This document shows, piece by piece, positions 8,304 through 15,842 of a DNA stretch of 28,596 bases. Within the stretch, counting starts at the first letter, position 1; each line of letters begins with the position of its first letter. Source of the DNA: a virus; IMG/VR virus record IMGVR_UViG_3300030109_001138, positions 1 through 28,596 of that record; one strand, given 5' to 3'. The notes beneath the pieces are model-generated. The model was not told the DNA's origin. It was given only the letters and a program-made list of their open reading frames with translations, and searched no databases. The position numbers and the translations under genes are program-made.

Positions 8304-10112
8304 ATGAATTTAGACTTAATAAAATTATCACATTATAATATACCACATCTAGTTGAGAAACATAATCAAGATTGGGTAAGTTTTGGTGAAGATAATCTCT
8401 ATCCAAACTATCTATTAGACCTATTCTTAGGAAGTGCTATCAATGGTGCTTTAATTAAGTCAATAGGTGCTATGATATATGGTGAGGGTTTGGCTGCCAC
8501 TAATGTTGATGATAATACAGACACAAAAGAATCATATTTACGATTAACAGAACTTTTAGAAAATTCTGATGATGATGTGCTAAAAGACCTAGCTATGGAC
8601 TTAAAGCTATTCGGGGGGTGTTATGTGAATGTCATTTGGTCAAGAGATAGAAGCAAGATTGCTAAAATACTTCATATACCTGCACAATACATTAGAAGTG
8701 GTAAAATGATAGATGGTGAAATAGACACATATTATTATTCTGCTGATTGGTCTAAATGGAAAAAAGGCGAATACAGACCTAGACCATATCCTGCTTTCAA
8801 TACAGAAGATAGAACACAAGCAAGTCAAATCTTAATGATTAGAGATAAAAACCCTGCATTATTTTATGGCTTTGCACCTGATTATGTGGCTGCTACAGAT
8901 TATATTCAATTAGACCTTGAGATTGCTCAATTTCATTTGTCTAATATATCAAATGGTATGTTTCCATCTATGGCTATTAATTTTGCAAATGGTGTACCTA
9001 CAGAAGAAGAAAGAAGAACTATTGAAAGACAAATAAACCAAAAGTTTACTTCTAGTGGTAATGCAGGAAAAATACTAATTACTTTCAATGATGGAAAAGA
9101 ATCAGCACCAGAAATAGTACCAATAGATAGTAATGGTGCTTCTGAAAAATATCAATTTTTATCTACAGAAGTTGTAAACAAAGTATTATCAGGGCATCGA
9201 GTTACAAGTCCTTTATTATTTGGAATACGTGCTGAGGGTGGTGGATTAGGTTCAAATGCCGATGAATTAAGAGATTCTTACAGTTTATTTAACAATACAG
9301 TTATAATACCTTTTCAAAACGTGCTTTTAAAAGGTTTAAACAAGATATTTAAAGTAAACGATATAAACCTTGATTTGTACTTCAAAACGCTTAAACCTGC
9401 TGATTTCATTGATTTGGAGGTTACTAAAACACAAAGTGAAGAAGAACAAGAAAAAGAGGGTGTATCAAAAGAAGATGTTAATTCTGATGATTTTGTTGAA
9501 ATGTCTGATGATGATTTGAATATAATCTTTGAAGAATTACATGGTGAGCAAATAGATTCTGATGTTTGGGAAATAGTAGATGAAAAAGATGAGGGTGAAG
9601 TTGATGATTATGAAGAATGGGCAAAAAGGTTAATAAAAGAAAACAAAGAAAAGTTTGCAGATGAAATAAGAAGCAAAGAAGATTTGCCCAGTCAATTAGA
9701 CAAATCATTTTATAGAGTACGTTTTAAGTATATTAAAAAGAGTAGAAAACCTAGCAAATCAACTAGAACATTTTGCAAAAATATGATGCGATTAGCTAGG
9801 GCAGGTTTTGTTTACAGAATAGAAGATATTGACAAGGCAAGTAGAGAGGGCGTAAATAAGCAATTAGGTCATAAAGGAAAACCTTATGACTTGTTTAGGT
9901 TTAAAGGTGGTGTATATTGCAGACACGCTTGGAAAATTATTTTATATAGACTAAAAGATGGAACAGAATTAAGAGATGCTGAAAGTATGGATGACTACAA
10001 AAAAACAGATAGCATACCTAAAAGCTATACACCAAAACCTAGAGGAATTAAAGATGCAGTAACAGCACCAGAAAATATGCCTAATCAAGGTCATTATCCT
10101 GGCGTAAAATAA
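8304..10112 (+). CDS. Portal protein with extra C-terminal domain
   Basis: The 602-residue protein has the build of phage portals, the 12-subunit ring through which DNA enters the head. About residues 1-380 hold portal features: SFGEDNLYPNYLLDLF, KLFGGCYVNVIW, the Pro/Tyr-rich region around WSKWKKGEYRPRPYP, and the long helix region up to GSNADELRDSYSLFNNTVI. A very acidic linker follows (about 385-455). The last 150 residues form a separate basic domain with STRTFCKNMMRLARAGFVYR, GVNKQLGHKGKPYDLF and RFKGGVYCRHAWK. Similar cysteine- and histidine-bearing segments occur in structural proteins of other Bacteroidota phages, as I recall. It lies after the capsid gene, whereas the portal usually precedes it. 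Confidence 0.82.
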   Translation: MNLDLIKLSHYNIPHLVEKHNQDWVSFGEDNLYPNYLLDLFLGSAINGALIKSIGAMIYGEGLAATNVDDNTDTKESYLRLTELLENSDDDVLKDLAMDLKLFGGCYVNVIWSRDRSKIAKILHIPAQYIRSGKMIDGEIDTYYYSADWSKWKKGEYRPRPYPAFNTEDRTQASQILMIRDKNPALFYGFAPDYVAATDYIQLDLEIAQFHLSNISNGMFPSMAINFANGVPTEEERRTIERQINQKFTSSGNAGKILITFNDGKESAPEIVPIDSNGASEKYQFLSTEVVNKVLSGHRVTSPLLFGIRAEGGGLGSNADELRDSYSLFNNTVIIPFQNVLLKGLNKIFKVNDINLDLYFKTLKPADFIDLEVTKTQSEEEQEKEGVSKEDVNSDDFVEMSDDDLNIIFEELHGEQIDSDVWEIVDEKDEGEVDDYEEWAKRLIKENKEKFADEIRSKEDLPSQLDKSFYRVRFKYIKKSRKPSKSTRTFCKNMMRLARAGFVYRIEDIDKASREGVNKQLGHKGKPYDLFRFKGGVYCRHAWKIILYRLKDGTELRDAESMDDYKKTDSIPKSYTPKPRGIKDAVTAPENMPNQGHYPGVK

Positions 10113-10120
10113 AATAAATT

Positions 10121-10735
10121 ATGGCTGAATTTAACGATACAATACAACATATTTGCTTCATATCAAGCACAAGATTAAAAAAAGATTCTGCATTAGGTGG
10201 TTCAGTAGATGACAACCTTATTATGCCTTATATCTTACTAGCTCAAGATATGAACATACTACCGATATTAGGAACAGACCTAGATGCTAAACTAAAAAAT
10301 GATATATTTGAACAATCACAATCACCATTTCCTGATATACCAGGTGCATATAAAACTTTATTAGAAAACTATGTACAACCCTGCCTTGTACAATTTGCAT
10401 TTTCTACTCTTGCACCTTTTCTTAGACTGCGTTTTAGTAACAATTCTGTTGTGGTAATGGGTGCTACAGAACAATCATCTTCTGCTACTTATGATGATAT
10501 AAAACCACTAATGGACACTGCAACTGATGCTGCTGAATTTTACCGACAAAGAATGATTGACTATTTAAGAAATAACTCTAGCTCATTTCCTGAATATACA
10601 AGCAATAGTGGTTCAGACCTCAATCCAACAACTAATAACTATTTTGCAGGAATACAATTAGAACCAACAACGCCAATGAGCAATAGATTAAAAAGTTTCT
10701 TGCAAGGTGCAAACATTACAACTTATGGGTGTTAA
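10121..10735 (+). CDS. Head-tail connector (DUF6712-like)
   Basis: The 204-residue, mostly helical protein contains DDNLIMPYILLAQDMNILPI followed by LGTDLDAKLKN, a pattern I associate with the DUF6712 group of Bacteroidota phages. These are thought to be head-completion or adaptor proteins. The middle has helices LLENYVQPCLVQFAFSTLAP and the C-terminal 50 residues are low-complexity Asn/Ser/Thr. It starts eight bases after the portal stop, the usual site of the adaptor that docks under the portal ring. Family naming is from memory and not from a search. Confidence 0.6.
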   Translation: MAEFNDTIQHICFISSTRLKKDSALGGSVDDNLIMPYILLAQDMNILPILGTDLDAKLKNDIFEQSQSPFPDIPGAYKTLLENYVQPCLVQFAFSTLAPFLRLRFSNNSVVVMGATEQSSSATYDDIKPLMDTATDAAEFYRQRMIDYLRNNSSSFPEYTSNSGSDLNPTTNNYFAGIQLEPTTPMSNRLKSFLQGANITTYGC

Positions 10736-10856
10736 GAGGCGTGAATATCCTGCGAGTAAGGAGAATTTTAAGAAATTAAAAAACTATATTAAAAAATTAA
10801 ATTATGGCTGGACAAAGACTAACAGACAAGACAGCACTAGAACAACAAGCAGGTAG
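10725..10856 (+). CDS. Possible small basic protein, 43 aa
   Basis: An ATG at 10725 overlaps the connector stop by 11 bases. The ORF (MGVKRREYPASKENFKKLKN then a Lys/Thr/Arg-rich tail) ends inside the next gene at 10856. It fills the 68-base gap between the two larger genes. The 53-base overlap with the gene at 10804 counts against it, and composition is the only support. Low confidence. Confidence 0.3.
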   Translation: MGVKRREYPASKENFKKLKNYIKKLNYGWTKTNRQDSTRTTSR

Positions 10857-11337
10857 TGGTGATTTGCTAATGGTTGTAGATGTATCAGACACTACGGGTA
10901 GTGCTGAGGGTACATCTAAACAAATGGATTTTAAATATGTTATTCAAACAGATAAAATTTCTGTTTCTAATGCAGAAATACAAGCACTAGATTCAACGCC
11001 TAAAACATTAGTTGGTGCATTAAGTGGTTATATGGTTACGCCTTTAAGTGTTACATTTTTAGTTACTTATGCTGCTTCTACAGATAGTGCTAACAAGAAT
11101 ATATATATTGGATATGATGATTCCACAACTACAAACTATTGGGATTATTCAGAACGCTTTATGAGTGGTCAAACAACTGATAACTCTTATGTATTTGGTG
11201 GTAAAATGGCTAGTAGATACCCAATGCGTACATCATCTATTTTAAACGCACCTTTTATTATTTGGTCTAATGGTGCTTTTAATGGTGGTTTTACAATGGA
11301 TGTATATATAACATACGCATATACAAAAGTATTATAA
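10804..11337 (+). CDS. Putative virion fibre-like or decoration protein
   Basis: The 177-residue protein begins MAGQRLTDKTALEQQAGSGD, then LMVVDVSDTTGSAEGTSKQM, an N-terminal pattern I associate with phage head-fibre or tail-fibre proteins of Bacteroidota phages. The remainder is a beta-rich, Tyr/Ser/Thr-rich domain (about 60-177) without cysteines. The stop codon overlaps the ATG of the next gene by one base. The start at 10804 follows an A/T-rich leader. A surface-exposed virion protein is the favoured reading. Whether it decorates head or tail cannot be told from the sequence. Confidence 0.5.
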   Translation: MAGQRLTDKTALEQQAGSGDLLMVVDVSDTTGSAEGTSKQMDFKYVIQTDKISVSNAEIQALDSTPKTLVGALSGYMVTPLSVTFLVTYAASTDSANKNIYIGYDDSTTTNYWDYSERFMSGQTTDNSYVFGGKMASRYPMRTSSILNAPFIIWSNGAFNGGFTMDVYITYAYTKVL

Positions 11338-12356
11338 TGCTAAAGTATTTATTGCTAATACCATTTTTGTCTTTCGGACAATTTTATAAATACTCTACTA
11401 TTTATGCAGGAGGTTCATTAAATTCAACAATGACACCAATAGAAACCTACGATTATAATAATGGTCAATTAATAAATACAACAAATGATGGTGGTGCTAA
11501 TTATAGACTGCATATAGGACTTAAAAAACTTTCAAGATATAAGTTTGAAAAAAAACCTAAATTCTACTATGATGGAAAAGAAGAAAATGCTACTATAAAT
11601 AGGTCATCATTAAGTGGCTTTGAATACCTCTTAGAATACGAAAAAATCAAAGATAGAGGAATAGAATTTGAGAATCATGAAATTTGGTTTAGATATTTAG
11701 GTGAACATACAAGCACAAAAATACAATCATCTAGCAACGGGTACATTGATTTGCAGTATAAAAGTATAGACTTTCGCTATAAACACGATTTTAAGCACTT
11801 TAGAGCCACTTTAGGCACTTGTCTAAGGTATCACCCTATATATGGTCTAAACCCTTTTAAAAACGATTTTCCTAATTATAATGATTTTACGGCAGTAGCA
11901 CAAGAATTAGGATATATAAAAGACTATTGGTTTATAGATGAAAACTACAATAATAATTTAGATAGGTTTGAACAATCATTTTATAGGTGGATATTGAATG
12001 GTGATACAGTAGCACAAAATACTGCACAATTTCAAGACTATTATGCTACTATACCTAGTAGATACAATAGAGAAAAATTAGCACAATTAGAAAACCAATA
12101 CACATTATCTGGTGTAGCAGGGTTATCATATTACATATATTTAGATAAATTCTTTGTTTTGGCTTATGCTAATTATTTCTTTATAAACGGAAAACTGAGT
12201 GATTATAGCTCAGACACAAAAGATTATGATTTTGGCGTTATTGCAAATTGGAAATTGAATAGGTCATTTTCTTTATATTCTCAATTAGAATACTTAAACT
12301 ATTTTAATAGAGAAAATTATACAATCAATTTAGGAATTAACTTAATACTTATATAA
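11337..12356 (+). CDS. Signal-peptide outer-membrane beta-barrel-like protein
   Basis: The 339-residue protein starts with a short signal peptide (MLKYLLLIPFLSFGQ, cleavage probably after the Gln at residue 15, the FGQ form common in Bacteroidota). The mature part is Tyr/Phe/Asn-rich with alternating polar and non-polar residues in many short stretches. It ends in a beta-strand-like NYTINLGINLILI with a hydrophobic final residue, as in outer-membrane barrels that are recognised by the BAM machinery. It is tightly coupled to virion and lysis genes (one-base overlap before, one-base gap after), so it is a resident phage gene. Possible roles are superinfection exclusion by receptor blocking, or envelope change before lysis. 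Both are inference. Confidence 0.65.
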   Translation: MLKYLLLIPFLSFGQFYKYSTIYAGGSLNSTMTPIETYDYNNGQLINTTNDGGANYRLHIGLKKLSRYKFEKKPKFYYDGKEENATINRSSLSGFEYLLEYEKIKDRGIEFENHEIWFRYLGEHTSTKIQSSSNGYIDLQYKSIDFRYKHDFKHFRATLGTCLRYHPIYGLNPFKNDFPNYNDFTAVAQELGYIKDYWFIDENYNNNLDRFEQSFYRWILNGDTVAQNTAQFQDYYATIPSRYNREKLAQLENQYTLSGVAGLSYYIYLDKFFVLAYANYFFINGKLSDYSSDTKDYDFGVIANWKLNRSFSLYSQLEYLNYFNRENYTINLGINLILI

Positions 12357-12357
12357 T

Positions 12358-12558
12358 ATGGAACTTTTAAAAAGAATACTAGATACATTTGAAGATGCTT
12401 TTCAATCAAAGAAATTTTGGTACGCAATAGGTACATTATTTGTTTTATTTTTTAGTGATTCATTTGGTATCAATGACCAAGAAATTAATAATGTAGTTTT
12501 AATTGCATTAGCACTTATTATTGCACAAGGTTTAGCTGATAAAAAATGTAACCGATGA
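12358..12558 (+). CDS. Small membrane protein, holin-like
   Basis: The 66-residue protein has two hydrophobic segments, about 20-35 (FWYAIGTLFVLFFSDSFG) and about 44-60 (NNVVLIALALIIAQGLAD), separated by a short polar turn, with a charged N-terminal helix and a basic end (KKCNR). Two short membrane helices, small size and a place directly before the lysis genes suit a holin or an antiholin. Its stop overlaps the next start by four bases. A true GTA-type holin candidate is also present at 13669, so this may be a second hole-forming or regulatory component. Confidence 0.55.
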   Translation: MELLKRILDTFEDAFQSKKFWYAIGTLFVLFFSDSFGINDQEINNVVLIALALIIAQGLADKKCNR

Positions 12559-12833
12559 AACTAACTGAAAAGTCTGAATTAACACTAGATATTAAAACTA
12601 TTGGAATAATTGTAGCTATGGTTATTTCTGTTTCAAGTACATACTTTACTTTAAAAGCTGATATTGATGAGAATAAGAAAGCATTAGAAAAAGGTAATTG
12701 GGTAAGTGCTACGGAATATGAATTAAAAGATGAATTAGTGCGAACTACAATCATGAGTAATAGCAAAAAACTAGATGCTATTGAAAACAAATTAAATACA
12801 ATAGACAACAGACTTTACAATCTTAATAAATAA
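12555..12833 (+). CDS. Single-pass membrane protein with coiled coil
   Basis: The 92-residue protein has one membrane helix at about residues 15-34 (TIGIIVAMVISVSSTYF) and a following heptad-type region at about 37-92 (ADIDENKKALEKGN, SKKLDAIENKLNTIDNRLYN). This build recalls XhlA-type hemolysin/holin partners and spanin-like proteins, which work with holin and endolysin. It overlaps the preceding gene by four bases and is followed after three bases by the secreted thioredoxin-like gene. Role in lysis is inferred from position. Confidence 0.55.
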   Translation: MKLTEKSELTLDIKTIGIIVAMVISVSSTYFTLKADIDENKKALEKGNWVSATEYELKDELVRTTIMSNSKKLDAIENKLNTIDNRLYNLNK

Positions 12834-12836
12834 ATT

Positions 12837-13178
12837 ATGAATATAGCTTATCTATTACAAATCTTAATTGCAATTTTCTTTTTTTGTATTGGTGTTTGTT
12901 TTGGTCAAGTTTCAGTTGTACAATTTAATAGTGAATGGAATGCAGACAATAATTTTGACATAACAATTTTAAAAGATTGTGATGTTGATAGTATTGTTAT
13001 TTGTCATAATCCTGAGCTACAAGAAAAGCATAAAATCAAATCTGTACCTACTATTATTATTTTTGATGAAGATAATGAGGTTACAAGATTTGAAGCTAAT
13101 ATAATGATGCAACTTGAGGCAACAAAAAAAGAGATACAGAAAGAAATTGATAAAATCTATTTAGCTAAATTTGAATGA
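12837..13178 (+). CDS. Secreted thioredoxin-like protein lacking redox cysteines
   Basis: The 113-residue protein has a signal peptide or anchor at about 1-24, ending FGQ. The mature part reads as a compact thioredoxin fold: strand VSVVQFNSEWN, a helix, strand DSIVICHNPEL, the cis-proline motif SVPTIIIFDEDNEVTRFEAN, then a C-terminal Lys/Glu helix. Where thioredoxins carry WCxxC, this protein has WNADN, so no dithiol exchange is expected. It overlaps the M15 peptidase gene by four bases. It may act as a periplasmic chaperone-like or inhibitor-binding partner for the lytic enzyme; that is inference. The fold call is from the order of motifs. Confidence 0.6.
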   Translation: MNIAYLLQILIAIFFFCIGVCFGQVSVVQFNSEWNADNNFDITILKDCDVDSIVICHNPELQEKHKIKSVPTIIIFDEDNEVTRFEANIMMQLEATKKEIQKEIDKIYLAKFE

Positions 13179-13672
13179 GATTATCTAAAAACTTTACGTT
13201 ACAAGAGCTAATTTATTCATCAACTGCGTTGAGATTAGGAATAGATAATGGTCCTACAAAAGAGGGCGTATTGAAATTGACCTTATTAGCCACTTCACTT
13301 TTACAACCTCTACGGGAACGCATAGGGGCGTTAAGAGTTACAAGTGGCTACAGGTCGCCTCAATTATCAGAAGCAATAGGGTCAAGTGCAAATTCACAAC
13401 ATTGCAGATATGAGGCAGTAGATATGCAATTTGTTAAGCGTGGAAAAATGGATAACCTTTTAATATATCAAGCATTAATTGACTTAGACTTAGACTTTGA
13501 CCAGTGCATTCTTGAGTTTGGTAATAGCACAAAAGAGTTAGACCCTACACACCCTGCGTGGATTCATCTTAGCTGGAAAGTAGCAGACAACAGAAAACAA
13601 GTCTTGATTGCTTATAAAGATGAAAATAACAAAACTAAATATAGACCAAAAATAAAATATAACTCAATATGA
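13175..13672 (+). CDS. Endolysin, M15-type peptidase
   Basis: The 165-residue protein shows the metallopeptidase M15 pattern: SGYRSPQLSEAIG, then zinc ligands His76 and Asp83 in SQHCRYEAVDM, a candidate catalytic Glu114 in QCILEFG and a third zinc ligand His131 in WIHLSW. M15 enzymes cut peptide cross-links of peptidoglycan, here from inside the cell at the end of infection. There is no signal peptide, so export would need a holin, and holin-like genes flank it on both sides. It overlaps the preceding and following genes by four bases each, which marks a translationally coupled lysis operon. Confidence 0.85.
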   Translation: MRLSKNFTLQELIYSSTALRLGIDNGPTKEGVLKLTLLATSLLQPLRERIGALRVTSGYRSPQLSEAIGSSANSQHCRYEAVDMQFVKRGKMDNLLIYQALIDLDLDFDQCILEFGNSTKELDPTHPAWIHLSWKVADNRKQVLIAYKDENNKTKYRPKIKYNSI

Positions 13673-14049
13673 AGATTTTAAAAACTTTATTTGGAAATAT
13701 AGGTTTAGATGTTAATAACTTAGTTGATAATGTTATAACCACTGATGAAGAACGCAAGACTTTAAAGATTAAATTGAAGCAAGTTTTGACACAAGCTGAA
13801 AGCTTAGCACAAGAACAAGTGACTAGAAGATGGGAAGCAGATAGCAAAGCAGGATGGCTTCCTGCAAACATAAGACCCTTAACTCTAGTATTTTTGACAT
13901 TGGTATTTGTAATAATATCTATGTTTGATGGTAATGTAGGTGGTTTTAAAATATCACCATCATATATACCAATCTATCAAACTCTATTACTTTGCGTATA
14001 CTCTGCATATTTTGCAGGTAGGAGTATAGAGAAAATTAAAAACAAATAA
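13669..14049 (+). CDS. GTA_holin_3TM-like holin
   Basis: The 126-residue protein has an N-terminal helical region (about 1-55, with a charged Glu/Lys/Gln segment), then the characteristic RRWEADSKAGWLPANIRPL, and two hydrophobic segments at about 73-88 (TLVFLTLVFVIISM) and 104-117 (IYQTLLLCVYSAYF). The motif RWxADxxxxWLxxNxRPL followed by membrane helices is that of the GTA_holin_3TM family, which form lesions in the inner membrane at lysis. It overlaps the endolysin gene by four bases. The short polar C-terminal tail IEKIKNK is typical of holins. Confidence 0.8.
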   Translation: MKILKTLFGNIGLDVNNLVDNVITTDEERKTLKIKLKQVLTQAESLAQEQVTRRWEADSKAGWLPANIRPLTLVFLTLVFVIISMFDGNVGGFKISPSYIPIYQTLLLCVYSAYFAGRSIEKIKNK

Positions 14050-14050
14050 T

Positions 14051-14776
14051 TTGAAAAGAGATTATCGTTTACGCTTAACTAAACCAGAACATGACCTGAT
14101 TAAGAATATGCGTGACACTGATGCTAATAACATTCTAGTTATTGGAGATTTGCACGAACCCTTTTGTTTAGATGAATACTTAGATTTTTGCATTGAAAAA
14201 TACTTTGAATTTCAATGTGATGAGGTGGTGATAATTGGTGACTGTTTAGATAACCATTATAGCAGTTTTCATGAGGTAAATATAGATGCAGAATATACAG
14301 GAAAAAAAGAGCTTGAGGTTGCAATTGAAAGAATAGCAAGGTGGCGTGATGCGTTTCCTGTTGCAACAGTTATCATTGGAAACCATGATAGAATTATAAT
14401 GAGGAAAAGTCAAGCATCTGCAATACCTAGCAAATGGATTAAAAGCTACAAAGAAGTGTTAGAAGTGCCTGATTGGAACTTTGTAGAAAGATACGAAAAA
14501 AATGGTGTTCAATATATTCATGGTGAGGGTGGTACTGCTAGAACTAAGTGTAGAGCTGATATGATGAATACAGTACAAGGACACCTACACACACAAGCAT
14601 ATTGTGAGCATTATGTTGGTCAAAATTTTAGAGTATTTGGTATGCAAGTTGGTTGTGGTATTGACCATGAATCTTATGCTATGGCTTATGCTAAATATGG
14701 TAAAAAACCTGCTATTGGTTGTGGTGTAGTTTTGAATAATGGAAAATTACCTGTAAATTTATTAATGGAATTATGA
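14051..14776 (+). CDS. Calcineurin-like metallophosphoesterase
   Basis: The 241-residue protein has the full set of metallophosphoesterase motifs: GDLHEPF (about 32-38), GDCLDNH (about 63-69), GNHD (about 117-120), then HGEGG (about 163) and GHLH (about 183). These bind two metal ions and cleave phosphoesters. The start is TTG at 14051, one base after the holin stop; the next in-frame ATG is residue 20 at 14108, but residues before it look conserved in style, so TTG is preferred. The substrate is unknown: DNA ends, RNA or a signalling nucleotide are possible. Placement at the end of the lysis cluster does not settle its role. Confidence 0.82.
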   Translation: MKRDYRLRLTKPEHDLIKNMRDTDANNILVIGDLHEPFCLDEYLDFCIEKYFEFQCDEVVIIGDCLDNHYSSFHEVNIDAEYTGKKELEVAIERIARWRDAFPVATVIIGNHDRIIMRKSQASAIPSKWIKSYKEVLEVPDWNFVERYEKNGVQYIHGEGGTARTKCRADMMNTVQGHLHTQAYCEHYVGQNFRVFGMQVGCGIDHESYAMAYAKYGKKPAIGCGVVLNNGKLPVNLLMEL

Positions 14777-14904
14777 AAAACGTATATAAAGAAAAGCTAG
14801 AGCTTGGTGCATATTATACATATAACAAAGACAATAAAAAAGTCTATGATATAAAAAGTATTCGCCAAGACTTCAAAGAGCTTATTAAGAAACTTAAAAA
14901 ATAA
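14773..14904 (+). CDS. Small basic hypothetical protein, 43 aa
   Basis: An ATG at 14773 overlaps the stop of the phosphoesterase gene by four bases (ATGA), and the ORF ends at the edge of the bidirectional terminator. The product (MKNVYKEKLELGAYYTYNKD then a Lys-rich helical tail) resembles no family that I know. The coupling by ATGA and the position as the last gene before a terminator support it as real. Confidence 0.55.
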   Translation: MKNVYKEKLELGAYYTYNKDNKKVYDIKSIRQDFKELIKKLKK

Positions 14905-14905
14905 G

Positions 14906-14957
14906 AGGCGTAAATAAGGTATTTAAGATTTGGTCATCTCCTACTTTAAATACGCCT
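14906..14957. terminator. Bidirectional terminator between convergent operons
   Basis: AGGCGTA (14906-14912) pairs with TACGCCT (14951-14957). A further short TTTAA pairing lies inside, separated by an asymmetric bulge. A-rich sequence precedes and TTTTGTTT follows, so it can end transcription from both the rightward and the leftward operons. Confidence 0.7.
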
Positions 14958-14962
14958 TTTGT

Positions 14963-15238
14963 TTATTTCCAAGTATTCGGGTCATATCCTAAAGTGGTTC
15001 GGTCTGTAATGCTCAAGCTATACCTTGCGACTTCCGTAAACACACTATCACCATTAGCTTTTGTAAACCTTGTTTTAACCTTAACCATATCTGTATCTAT
15101 ATTGTAACCATCTTTTTTTAGTCGAAATATAGTATCAGATAGTCTAGTATTTCCTAAGTCCCTGATGGCTTCTAAACTTGTAACGCTTCCGTAATTTTTA
15201 AGATAATCTAGTAATCTTGTTTTATGTGTTGCTCTCAT
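14963..15238 (-). CDS. Helix-turn-helix protein (HTH_39-like)
   Basis: The 91-residue basic protein has the reading THKTRLLDYLKNYGSVTSLE, AIRDLGNTRLSDTIFRLKKD, then GYNIDTDMVKV. This is the winged-helix form often called HTH_39, where recognition helix and wing follow each other closely. It is the last gene of the leftward operon, overlapping its neighbour by four bases. It lies near the bidirectional terminator. A transcription factor for phage genes is likely; the divergent intergenic palindromes are plausible targets, though this is inference. Confidence 0.65.
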   Translation of the reverse strand: MRATHKTRLLDYLKNYGSVTSLEAIRDLGNTRLSDTIFRLKKDGYNIDTDMVKVKTRFTKANGDSVFTEVARYSLSITDRTTLGYDPNTWK

Positions 15239-15486
15239 TTTTTATTAAATAATTTTTTAAAATAGTTTTCTAATTCTTCATCTTCTTCATGTACTCCTAT
15301 GACTTTAAAACTGCTTTCATCATCATAAAGTTTTTCTAAAAATGAATCTAATTGCTTTTCAGTGCCTTTAAACTCTATACACCCATACCTACACTTAATG
15401 TCTGTAAACTCTTTATTTGACAAATAAGTATCTTTAGTAATATAATTAAAGTAACCTTTTCCTTGTATTGTATATTGTTTAATCAT
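15235..15486 (-). CDS. Hypothetical protein, 83 aa, leftward operon
   Basis: This small protein has a mixed beta-alpha appearance (YTIQGKGYFNYITKDTYLSN, then YGCIEFKGTEKQLDSFLEKL) and an acidic stretch (HEEDEELEN) before a basic end. No motif is recognised. It overlaps the upstream gene by one base (TAATG) and the downstream gene by four bases, so the three leftward genes form one translationally coupled unit. Genes of this size in an early, divergent operon are often host-takeover or regulatory factors, but nothing here proves it. Confidence 0.6.
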   Translation of the reverse strand: MIKQYTIQGKGYFNYITKDTYLSNKEFTDIKCRYGCIEFKGTEKQLDSFLEKLYDDESSFKVIGVHEEDEELENYFKKLFNKK

Positions 15487-15752
15487 TATGCAGTTTCTAA
15501 GTGGTGTTTAGTAATTATTTCACTATCTATTATATTAGCTTGTATTGACCTTAATGCTTTTAATCTATCTTTTGCATTTTTAATACTAGCAGTCCACTCT
15601 CTAACATCTTGCGTTGTACCTGCACCATTAAGCTTTTCAAACCAAAAGTTAATAGATTCTATTTCATGTTCTATTTGTTTATCAATAACAACTAATAATG
15701 TAGCTGATTCATTAACACTTAAATTGATTGTCTTATATAATTCTGTTTTCAT
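15486..15752 (-). CDS. Hypothetical helical protein, 88 aa, first gene of leftward operon
   Basis: The protein is strongly helical, with NESATLLVVIDKQIEHEIES, a Trp/Phe-containing turn, and DVREWTASIKNAKDRLKALR. No domain is recognised. It is the first gene of the leftward operon, 36 bases downstream of the predicted -7 box at 15795-15802, so transcripts would have a short leader. Such first genes are commonly produced early. Confidence 0.6.
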   Translation of the reverse strand: MKTELYKTINLSVNESATLLVVIDKQIEHEIESINFWFEKLNGAGTTQDVREWTASIKNAKDRLKALRSIQANIIDSEIITKHHLETA

Positions 15753-15788
15753 AATTTCTATATTTTAATTTATAACTGTTTTTAATTG

Positions 15789-15808
15789 TTTACACAAATA
15801 TATGTAAA
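15789..15808. promoter_or_regulatory. Inverted repeat wrapped around the leftward -7 box
   Basis: TTTACA (15789-15794) and TGTAAA (15803-15808) are separated by eight bases that coincide exactly with the -7 box of the leftward promoter. Binding of a dimeric repressor here would block the polymerase. It is the expected geometry of an autoregulated operator. Confidence 0.5.
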
Positions 15809-15823
15809 ATTATTTTAATACAA
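15795..15823 (-). promoter_or_regulatory. Bacteroidota-type promoter for the leftward operon
   Basis: On the minus strand TTG (15823-15821) is followed after 18 bases by TATATTTG (15802-15795), an exact match to the TAnnTTTG -7 consensus of Bacteroidota primary sigma factor promoters with its usual -33 TTG. It is the clearest host-type promoter in the window and one of the reasons to assign the host phylum. Confidence 0.7.
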
Positions 15824-15842
15824 AAGCAATTATTCTTTTTAC

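Noticed and set aside
15463-15768. Plus-strand ORF of 101 codons opposite the leftward operon
   Set aside because: It is antisense to a well-formed coupled gene pair, and its hydrophobic look comes from the reversed helix-rich sequence.
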